Positions 51,159-58,053 of a stretch of DNA of 64,000 bases are shown here, piece by piece. A model generated the notes under the pieces. That model saw only the letters and a list, made by a program, of their open reading frames with translations. It was not told where the DNA came from and made no database searches. Origin of the DNA: JAQVCM01 sp040403095 (GTDB taxonomy: Bacteria; Bacteroidota; Bacteroidia; Flavobacteriales_D; Crocinitomicaceae); contig JBBALI010000003.1 in NCBI GenBank assembly GCA_040403095.1, positions 99,937 through 163,936 on the forward strand. Reading direction: 5' to 3'. Within the stretch, counting starts at the first letter, position 1, and every line of letters begins with the position of its first letter. A program made the translations under genes and the position numbers.

Positions 51159-51190
51159 GATGTTAAGACATCAGGATTTTAAGACTTTAG
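51159..51190 (+). repeat. dispersed repeat, copy 2
   Basis: GATGTTAAG, then ACATC, then AGGATTTTAAGACTTTAG: the same flanks as the copy at 40695-40739. GATGT and ACATC can pair, so this copy also has a central hairpin, but with different bases from the TTCCGATAGCTATCGGAA insert of copy 1. Confidence 0.7.
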
Positions 51191-51370
51191 TTTTAGTAAA
51201 ATTTAGATCTTAATACAAAGTGTATTTTGTTGTAAGAAATGAAGACTTTTGATTTCAGTTTATTTGTATTTTTAGCCAAACTTTAATTTAAAGATTTCAA
51301 TTTTGCATATTTGACGATTGTAAATTTTGAAATTTTTGTTTATACTTACATCATATTTGAATTTTTTAGA

Positions 51371-52498
51371 ATGCAATTTTCGTTGGTAGACATTTTAAGT
51401 ATAATTGCGCTGTTGCTAGGCTTTCTCTACAACTTTCAAATTTTAACGCTTAAAAACAGGACAAAAGCAATTAACTACTTTTCTTTTTATTTGTCTAATA
51501 TCACATTCATCGTACTTTTTTTCTTTTTGTTGCGGATGAATTTGAGTTCTATTTTAAAATATTTCACGCCACTTTTGATATTCAGCGTTTTGATTATGCC
51601 TATTAGTATGTGGATTTACCTCAAGAAAGTTACTCAATTTGGTGAATCGAAAAGTTTGAAAAAACACTACATCTTTCCTATTATTGCTAGTGGTATAATT
51701 GTAATTGATTTGTTGTTAGTTTTGGTTATTGACAACAAAGTACTCACAGCTTTTTTATCTTCTTTTCTTATTTCATACGTTTTATTTATATTGACTATTG
51801 GATTCTTAATTTTGAATTCAATCTATTTGTTTTTTGCTTTTAAAATTTTGAAGAATCATCAAAAACGTATTAGTAATCATTACTCTTATACGCAGGAAGT
51901 AGATTTAGAGTGGGTTAAAACGATGTTGTTTGCATACGTCTTCTTAATAATTGGTCTAATTGTAAGTAATCTTTCTAGTTTGGACTGGACCGATTATGTT
52001 TTTTACATTGTCTTAATTGTTTTTATCGTTTTTACTGGGCACAATGCATTGAAGCAAAAAAACATTTGGAATGAAGATGGCTTACAAACTAAAAATCCAA
52101 ATTTGGAAGAAGAGACTGTTGAGTTGATTCAAGAGAATTATACAGAGAGCCAGTTAGAAATGTTCCAAGTATTGAAGGAAAAATTAGTTCGATTCATGGA
52201 TGAAGAAAAGCCATATTTGGATCAAGATTTAAGTATTTTAAAGTTGGCTAAAGACTTGGGAACTAATACAAAGTATTTATCATACGTGATTAATAAAGAA
52301 TTTAACCAAAGTTTTATTAACTATGTAAATGCGTATCGAGTACAAGATGTAAAATCAAAGTTAAAAGAAGGAAATTTGACTTTTACCATTGAAGCATTGG
52401 GTCAAAATGCAGGTTTTAAGTCCAAATCATCTTTCAATGCGGCATTTAAGAAATATACAGGTACAACGCCAAGCCAATATTTGTCCTTGAGTCGATAA
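51371..52498 (+). CDS. AraC family regulator with N-terminal membrane domain
   Basis: The protein has 375 residues from the ATG at 51371. Seven hydrophobic segments occupy about 1-235: LVDILSIIALLLGFLYNF, FIVLFFFLLRM, FTPLLIFSVLIMPISMWIYL, FPIIASGIIVIDLLLVLVI and others. A linker of about 35 residues follows. The AraC/XylS DNA-binding domain is at about 275-375 (LSILKLAKDLGTNTKYLSYVINKEFNQSFINYVNAYRV and ALGQNAGFKSKSSFNAAFKKYTGTTPSQYLS). The 7TM-AraC layout suggests sensing at the membrane and direct gene control. It abuts the convergent T9SS gene with no gap. Confidence 0.88.
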   Translation: MQFSLVDILSIIALLLGFLYNFQILTLKNRTKAINYFSFYLSNITFIVLFFFLLRMNLSSILKYFTPLLIFSVLIMPISMWIYLKKVTQFGESKSLKKHYIFPIIASGIIVIDLLLVLVIDNKVLTAFLSSFLISYVLFILTIGFLILNSIYLFFAFKILKNHQKRISNHYSYTQEVDLEWVKTMLFAYVFLIIGLIVSNLSSLDWTDYVFYIVLIVFIVFTGHNALKQKNIWNEDGLQTKNPNLEEETVELIQENYTESQLEMFQVLKEKLVRFMDEEKPYLDQDLSILKLAKDLGTNTKYLSYVINKEFNQSFINYVNAYRVQDVKSKLKEGNLTFTIEALGQNAGFKSKSSFNAAFKKYTGTTPSQYLSLSR

Positions 52499-53725
52499 TT
52501 ATTGCGTTAAAATAATCTTCACAAGCTCAGATGTTTGATCTTCATAACTTACTTTTAAAATATATGAACCCGATGCCAAATGTGCTAAATTCAAGAAAAT
52601 AGTATTTTCAAATGATTCTACAAATTGGTTTATTACCGAAAACACCTTGACTTGTTTGATTTTTTTGGAAGCCCTAAGTTGAATATTTCCAGTGGTTGGA
52701 TTAGGAAATGCAGTTAATTTTTCGCCTAGATCTAAAATAATTGGTTCAATACCATGATAACTAAATGCGCCATCGTAATCGGTTTGCTTCAATCTGTAGT
52801 AGGAAGTTCCATTCCAAGGATATTTATCGAATGTTTTGTAGTGTATCACTGTTGACGAATTTCCAGCCCCTATAACTTCTGCGACTTCTTCCCAAACTTC
52901 AAAATCCAGCGTTTTTTCAATCGTGTAAAAATCATTGTTGCTTTCAGAATAGCTCGACCATGTCAATTCAACCTTTTCTTGAATTAAAGTTGCTTTGAAA
53001 TCGATGAGTCCAATGGGTAATGGATTGCATGTTTCTATATTGAAGGCTTTTGGGGTACTAATTTCAATACATTCCGTGTTTTGCAGATTTTGAATAGTTG
53101 TAAAATTTACACCTATTTGCACGGCGTTTATGACATTTAAATCATTTGTATTTAGAGCATAAACAGTATAGATTCCAGTTTGATTGTTATAGTCCATTTC
53201 GTCAAAAACTCCCTGCGAATTAAACGCGAGAATGTTATTTGAATTCCCGTTGCATAAAGCATAAAAATGCGAGTAACTGCTATTATATCCATTTGTTGAA
53301 GCTTGGATTAAGTTTGGTGCACAAAGAGAATTGAGATTACACACGTAAACTTCTCTGTTTAGATATGCCGTCAGGATGTCTAAGCAAAGCGGTGCAGCGC
53401 TTGTCACAAATGTATTCCAATTTGATCCTACAGTGAGATTTCCAGGGATTGTTCCAGAAAAATTGACGGCATAAATGAAATACGACCCTTCCGCCACAGA
53501 AGAAAAAACACCAGTATTGTTGATGCTGATAATATTGCCGGGTATACCTAAAGAACTTGCCACCAATACGTATCGCTGCGAATATCCAGCTCCTGCATTG
53601 AAACTTGTGGTGGAAACGGCAATGTCATCATAAAAATCACACTGTGAGAGAGATTGATTCTCAAAAACGAACATTAAGATGAAGAAGCACCAGCATTTTA
53701 GCATCGCATTTTTTATTAATTCCAT
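52499..53725 (-). CDS. secreted hypothetical protein with T9SS type A sorting domain
   Basis: The protein has 408 residues from the ATG at 53725. The signal peptide is LKCWCFFILMFVFENQSLSQ. The N-terminal half is repetitive: two segments end with NNTGVFSSVAEGSYFIYAVNF and FNSQGVFDEMDYNNQTGIYTVYALN, suggesting two related domains (about 25-140 and 150-255). Then comes a fibronectin-like segment (IDFKATLIQEKVELTWSSYSESNNDFYTIEKTLDFEVWEEVAEV). The C-terminus is type A: LTAFPNPTTGNIQLRASKKIKQVKVFSVIN, ending ASGSYILKVSYEDQTSELVKIILTQ. An ATG at 53704 is another possible start. The upstream gene overlaps by ten bases. Confidence 0.8.
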   Translation of the reverse strand: MELIKNAMLKCWCFFILMFVFENQSLSQCDFYDDIAVSTTSFNAGAGYSQRYVLVASSLGIPGNIISINNTGVFSSVAEGSYFIYAVNFSGTIPGNLTVGSNWNTFVTSAAPLCLDILTAYLNREVYVCNLNSLCAPNLIQASTNGYNSSYSHFYALCNGNSNNILAFNSQGVFDEMDYNNQTGIYTVYALNTNDLNVINAVQIGVNFTTIQNLQNTECIEISTPKAFNIETCNPLPIGLIDFKATLIQEKVELTWSSYSESNNDFYTIEKTLDFEVWEEVAEVIGAGNSSTVIHYKTFDKYPWNGTSYYRLKQTDYDGAFSYHGIEPIILDLGEKLTAFPNPTTGNIQLRASKKIKQVKVFSVINQFVESFENTIFLNLAHLASGSYILKVSYEDQTSELVKIILTQ

Positions 53726-55389
53726 GTTCCAGCATTTGCAGTACAAGGTGGCAAGGCGTTGCAATTTAAGTCGATTTCAAATTGTCCTTGTGATGCCCCA
53801 ATTCCACTCACATAAACATAATAATTTGTGCCATTAGTAGAGATGAAAGTGTATTCAGCACCATTTCCAGTGCCGTCAGCACCACCTAAACAATTTAGAT
53901 TACTGCAATAAGGTACTGTTGTCGCACTATACAAATTGATCCTTGTATTGAAATTGGTTCCTGAATTGATTGTACTTACAACCATTTCTTGTCCATTTCC
54001 AACGAATTTGTACCAAACGCCATTTCCAATAGGATTTGTTCCTCCTCCTGAACAAACTGTTGGTGCTCCGACTGAAGTCGCCAAGATATTACTTGCAATA
54101 TCGCTGCTTCCGCAAGTTAAGGTAATCGCATCTGCACAAGCATCGTTTTCTGGTGTCACAACGATGCCTGAAACGGGTTCAAAGAAGTAATTGCACAAAT
54201 CGCCTGCGTATCCATCAATTCGAATGTAATAAGTTGCGCCCACAGTTAATCCAGAAAAATTCCAACTGCCAGTTGTATTTTCTCCTGTTGGGTTAACACA
54301 TGATCCTGGAATTAAAGTCAATGAACCACAGGTTCCGCTGAAAACTGATAATTGAATTCCATTGTTATTTGAGCAATCACCGATAGTGAAATCAATTTCC
54401 ACACTTGTTGCTGCCGCAATAAATGACATCCAAGAGTCATTTTCGATGCTCATTCCACAAGCAACTGGACTTCCAGCGCTTGCAGTATAAGTGCAATTTG
54501 TGCTTCCAACGAATGGTTGTGAAAGATCAATCAATGGCGCCGAAACGCACTCGTTTGTGGGTAATTCTGGTGCGTCTGTGCAGATTGAACACGCTGCTAA
54601 AGTTTGTGCAAATCCCTTGCAAACATCTGAAATATCTGATACAGTAATTGTATTGATTCCAGCAAGACTCGGAATTGTATAAGTTCCTAATCCTACATTG
54701 GAAAAATAAGTCGTCGCCCCTATGGAGATGTTTACGCCCGAACTTCCGTTCAAATTTGAAACTTGGACAATTGTGTTGTAGGTGGAATAATCTCCAATAC
54801 AAACTTTTGTAATATTTCCCGAAGGACCTATTGCGACTTGAGTCGCTTGAATGTTATCCATGACCGCCCAAAAATCTCCGCTGATTCGACTCGCCACAAT
54901 ACGCAGATAAACTGTTGAATTGCATGGCGGTGTAAAGGAGTTAAAGGTATAAACATTGCAGCTTGTGCTTGCTAAGTTTGTTACGGAGTTTAATGCCGTC
55001 CAGCTTGTTCCATTAGTTGACCAAAAACCCTGAAAAGAACACGCTCCCACCGCAGCCGCTGCACCAGTTGAGTAGTTGATTGCCTTCCCACTGAAGCTGA
55101 AATTAACCGAAGTTCCATTTGAGGTTCCAATTATACTAGATGTTAAAGTAGTTGGTGTAGCGCTAAAGATATTGCTTTTAGCTGATGAAGAGTTGCAAGG
55201 TGAAAATCCCGTTCCTGTTGTCGATGTTATACTTGGCGCGCTACCTCCGGAGATGGTCCACCCATTGCAGTTAGCACTTGCACAGCCATTAAAGCTAGTG
55301 GTAAAGTTTATCTGTGCAAAACCAAGTTGGAAGATACAAGTTAAACAGAGAATCAAGATGATTTTGGACAAAGATTGATTGACTATCAT
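53716..55389 (-). CDS. secreted multidomain protein without a visible sorting domain
   Basis: This 557-residue protein has a signal peptide (LILCLTCIFQLGFA) and Cys-rich beta domains. The first (about 25-180) is jelly-roll-like, with FSFSGKAINYSTG and VYLRIVASRISGDFWAVMDNI. Later ones (about 275-405 and 410-545) resemble PPC-like or choice-of-anchor domains: GMSIENDSWMSFIAAATSVEIDF, GATYYIRIDGYAGDLCNYFF and YYVYVSGIGASQGQFEIDLNC. It stops after CTANAGTWN at 53716, with no type A or B sorting domain, although its fold and neighbours suggest T9SS export. It may be truncated, or its partner at 52499 may supply surface attachment. It shares ATGA overlap with the gene upstream. Confidence 0.75.
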   Translation of the reverse strand: MIVNQSLSKIILILCLTCIFQLGFAQINFTTSFNGCASANCNGWTISGGSAPSITSTTGTGFSPCNSSSAKSNIFSATPTTLTSSIIGTSNGTSVNFSFSGKAINYSTGAAAAVGACSFQGFWSTNGTSWTALNSVTNLASTSCNVYTFNSFTPPCNSTVYLRIVASRISGDFWAVMDNIQATQVAIGPSGNITKVCIGDYSTYNTIVQVSNLNGSSGVNISIGATTYFSNVGLGTYTIPSLAGINTITVSDISDVCKGFAQTLAACSICTDAPELPTNECVSAPLIDLSQPFVGSTNCTYTASAGSPVACGMSIENDSWMSFIAAATSVEIDFTIGDCSNNNGIQLSVFSGTCGSLTLIPGSCVNPTGENTTGSWNFSGLTVGATYYIRIDGYAGDLCNYFFEPVSGIVVTPENDACADAITLTCGSSDIASNILATSVGAPTVCSGGGTNPIGNGVWYKFVGNGQEMVVSTINSGTNFNTRINLYSATTVPYCSNLNCLGGADGTGNGAEYTFISTNGTNYYVYVSGIGASQGQFEIDLNCNALPPCTANAGTWN

Positions 55390-55727
55390 GACTTGCTTTT
55401 TAGTTTCTCAATGATTTCCAGTATATCACGTCTAGTCGTGAAATTTTTTTTACGATTTTCAGGTAATAAATCGTACTCCTGTTCTGAGATCAATTGTAAG
55501 TTCCCGTTTTGTTTGATACTTTGAATTTCCCGTACCGATTTTTCGGTTAGTATTGGATCGTCACTTGCAAGAATCGAAACGGCTTCGATAAATGCGTTTG
55601 GTGTATTGTTCTTTAAATAAACTATTGCTTTCGGTAATGAGGCAATATTTTCTGTTTGGGCTATAAGTGGGTTGACAGAGAATAGAATGCCAACCATCCC
55701 AAGAATTATTTTTGAGTTTGAATACAT
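55386..55727 (-). CDS. small hypothetical secreted protein
   Basis: This 113-residue protein has a signal peptide (GILFSVNPLIAQ) and a mature part of about 90 residues that looks helical (LPKAIVYLKNNTPNAFIEAVSILASDDP, then RRDILEIIEKLKSKS). I recognise no family. Its stop overlaps the start of the next secreted-protein gene (ATGA), so it leads a three-gene minus-strand operon that runs to 52499. Confidence 0.65.
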   Translation of the reverse strand: MYSNSKIILGMVGILFSVNPLIAQTENIASLPKAIVYLKNNTPNAFIEAVSILASDDPILTEKSVREIQSIKQNGNLQLISEQEYDLLPENRKKNFTTRRDILEIIEKLKSKS

Positions 55728-56087
55728 CGTTCAAGTTTTAGCTCTGTAAATGTATTCAAGCCAAAAAGTATTTTTAAGAATTGCTTGTATGAATTCAAGA
55801 ATGGATACTTTTTCGATGTGTGGATTCATGAATTAACACATTGAATTAATTTATAGATCTGTAAAACAATCAGTTAAATATTAATTTTTTAAGTTTATAA
55901 ATCTATCCTTGTTCTATTGTATTATATTGAAAAAATGAATTATACAGTTCAAAATAGGCTTTTTGATGCAAATCGACATTGTAAAGCTTCCATTATTTTT
56001 AAAGTTGGGCTGAATTTTCACCATGCGTTTGCAGATAAGTGGGATTATTGATAATTAAATCGAGATGAGATTAACTTTCAATAAGGT
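55728..56087 (+). other. 360-bp intergenic stretch containing a gene-end remnant
   Basis: Between the secreted-protein operon and mtnC. The only interpretable part is the DUF5686-like fragment at 55983-56051. An in-frame ATG at 55935 would make a 38-residue peptide ending in that fragment. The rest is A/T-rich without repeats I can match. Confidence 0.5.
55983..56051 (+). pseudogene. truncated 3' end of a DUF5686 gene
   Basis: The frame encodes KASIIFKVGLNFHHAFADKWDY and a TGA stop. It matches the last 22 residues of the DUF5686 protein (48635-51145) at 18 positions, with 60 of 66 bases identical. Upstream similarity stops abruptly at 55982, so it is a fragment, not a gene. This is copy B of the direct repeat. 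Confidence 0.8.
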
Positions 56088-56119
56088 TTGCAAAAAACCA
56101 CTTTTTCAGTTTAACTTTG
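56088..56119 (+). promoter_or_regulatory. promoter of mtnC
   Basis: TTG (56088-56090), a 21-bp spacer and TAACTTTG (56112-56119) followed by C. The ATG at 56124 is only four bases after the -7 box, so transcription probably starts at or just before the start codon (leaderless mRNA). Confidence 0.7.
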
Positions 56120-56123
56120 CGGT

Positions 56124-56813
56124 ATGAAAATTTCCAACGTCAAGTTTATTTTAACGGATATTGAAGGAACAACAACTTCTGTGTCTTTCGTTTATGATCA
56201 ATTGTTTCCTTATTTCCGAAATAACATTCATAAAATCAAAAGTTTACTTCATTTGGAGGAAGTGCCGGAAGCTTTGGAACAAACGCAAAAATTGGCTTCC
56301 GAAGAAAATATCATTTTGGAAAACACTGACCAACAAATTGAACAGCTGTTGAAATGGAGTTTGGAAGACAAAAAAATCACGCCGCTGAAAACCCTGCAAG
56401 GTCTTTTGTGGGAAGAAGGTTATGTTTCAGGAGAAATCAAAGGGCATGTATTCGCAGATGTGGTGCAAGCATTGAAAACTTGGAAATCCAATGGAATTGA
56501 TTTAGGTGTTTTTTCATCTGGTTCGGTTGCTGCGCAAAAATTAATTTTCGGTTACAGTGTAAGTGGAGATTTGACACCTTATTTTTCAGCTTATTTCGAT
56601 ACCAAAACAGGAGGAAAGCGAGAAGTAGCCACCTACAATAAAATTGCGGATATCTTAAAACTTAAACCTGATACCATTTTATTTTTGTCTGATATTGTGG
56701 AAGAATTACAAGCAGCCAAAGAAGCAGGTTTCCAAACAATTCAACTCGTAAGACCTGAAAATACTGCCAATTGGGAAAAAACGGTGCTTGATTTTTCAGA
56801 AATTACTCTTTAG
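56124..56813 (+). CDS. mtnC: enolase-phosphatase (2,3-diketo-5-methylthiopentyl-1-phosphate enolase-phosphatase)
   Basis: This 229-residue HAD-superfamily enzyme performs enolisation and dephosphorylation to acireductone in methionine salvage. The nucleophile motif is FILTDIEGTTTSVSFV (Asp12, Glu14), the E1 enolase-phosphatase variant. SSGSVAAQKLIFGYS is HAD motif II, and ILFLSDIVEELQAAKEAGF carries the Asp of motif IV. The Lys of motif III is in the KTGGKREVATY region. Its product is the substrate of MtnD, encoded at 19865-20404. Its 3' end overlaps the convergent gene by 11 bases. Confidence 0.95.
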   Translation: MKISNVKFILTDIEGTTTSVSFVYDQLFPYFRNNIHKIKSLLHLEEVPEALEQTQKLASEENIILENTDQQIEQLLKWSLEDKKITPLKTLQGLLWEEGYVSGEIKGHVFADVVQALKTWKSNGIDLGVFSSGSVAAQKLIFGYSVSGDLTPYFSAYFDTKTGGKREVATYNKIADILKLKPDTILFLSDIVEELQAAKEAGFQTIQLVRPENTANWEKTVLDFSEITL

Positions 56814-57999
56814 ATTCTGACCTTTTTTGAAGTTCATTTTCTATCAAAGTAACTTCATTCTCTAACAAAATAATTTCGGATTTAAATTTTTCAATTTCTG
56901 CAGGTGTTAACATGGAACTTTTTGTTTTTAGCGTCAATTTCCATCTACCTATAAGTGCGTTACATTCTAGTTTATATTTTTTCAAACTCAAAACACTCAT
57001 TTCTGATAATTCAGATGTGCTGTATAATTTAGTTTCTTCCTTTTCCTCTTTTTCATTCTTTATTACTTCTGATTTACTTTCAGATTTTGGTTCAACCTGA
57101 GTGCTTTTTTCAGTTTTTTCTTCTTTTGATTTCGGATTTGTATTTTCACTCAATTCATTGGTTCCGAAAAAATACCCTTCTTTTTCCCTCTTTTTAAGTG
57201 ATTTTTGCTCTTCAGAAAGGGCATCTTCTTTACTTTCTAGGGGTTCTTTTTCTGATTTATTTAAAGGTTTATATCCTTTCGAAATCTGAAGATTGATTTT
57301 TTCCAATTTGATTTTGGAGATTTCTCTTTCCAATTCTAAATCTCTTATTTCGTAGGAAATTTCGCTGTATTCTTTTGATTTTGCATCTAAATCATTACGC
57401 AGTTTGGTTTTTTTCTCAATTTTGGATGTCAAATTGGCAATTTTATTTTCTTGCATTAATTTAGCATTGTCCATGCCTTGCTTCATATCTTGCTGCATGT
57501 CTTGAATACTGTATTTTTCTTCTTCCTCAACTGGTTTAGTTTCTTCTGTTTTTGTTGGCGAATTTGCAATACTTTTTTCTTCACTTTTTGAAATTGAACC
57601 AACTTGTCCACAGTCATTTATAGTCAATCCCCAAGCCGCTTCTAGCATTGAGGCAGGCATTCCTGTTTCTTTTACCAAGGGTTCAAAATCAAAAGACGCA
57701 AATCCTTGTTCATTCAATTGAATGTATCCTTTAACATCCCATTTTTTGTCGCCACCTTGGAAAGCTTTGTAGCCATATGCATCAATGCTCAATGAATAAA
57801 TGGTTGCGCTTTTAAATACAACTTCCCCATTTTCATTTGATTTACTTTTGGCAATTGTAGCATCACCATGTTTGATCGTTACATCCCAATTGCAAAGCGC
57901 ATTGTTTCTGTATTTTAAGATCAATTTTACATCCATTGTCTTTTGTGCAGACAAGGAAAAAACTAGAAATAAATTAAAAATAATAGCAAATATTTTCAT
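56803..57999 (-). CDS. hypothetical secreted coiled-coil protein
   Basis: The protein has 398 residues from the ATG at 57999. The signal peptide is IFNLFLVFSLSAQ. A beta-sandwich-like domain follows (about 20-115; DVKLILKYRNNALCNWDVTIKHGDATIAKSKSNENGEVVFK), then a long charged, mostly helical region (about 150-395). That region is rich in Glu, Lys and Ser with clear heptads (KIEKKTKLRNDLDAKSKEYSEISYEIRDLELEREISKIKLEKINL) and a final LENEVTLIENELQKRSESKE. The N-terminal domain resembles Bacteroidota sandwich domains. Function unknown; the coiled coil suggests oligomerisation. Confidence 0.7.
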   Translation of the reverse strand: MKIFAIIFNLFLVFSLSAQKTMDVKLILKYRNNALCNWDVTIKHGDATIAKSKSNENGEVVFKSATIYSLSIDAYGYKAFQGGDKKWDVKGYIQLNEQGFASFDFEPLVKETGMPASMLEAAWGLTINDCGQVGSISKSEEKSIANSPTKTEETKPVEEEEKYSIQDMQQDMKQGMDNAKLMQENKIANLTSKIEKKTKLRNDLDAKSKEYSEISYEIRDLELEREISKIKLEKINLQISKGYKPLNKSEKEPLESKEDALSEEQKSLKKREKEGYFFGTNELSENTNPKSKEEKTEKSTQVEPKSESKSEVIKNEKEEKEETKLYSTSELSEMSVLSLKKYKLECNALIGRWKLTLKTKSSMLTPAEIEKFKSEIILLENEVTLIENELQKRSESKE

Positions 58000-58053
58000 A
58001 TCGAAAGTGTGATTTTGTTTCAAAATTAATAAAAACGATTGTGAAACTCTAAC

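Noticed and set aside
55935..56051. 38-residue gene ending in the DUF5686-like tail
   Set aside because: The conserved part is only a C-terminal fragment of a large outer-membrane protein; the upstream 16 codons show no signal peptide or ribosome-binding site. Treated as a remnant.
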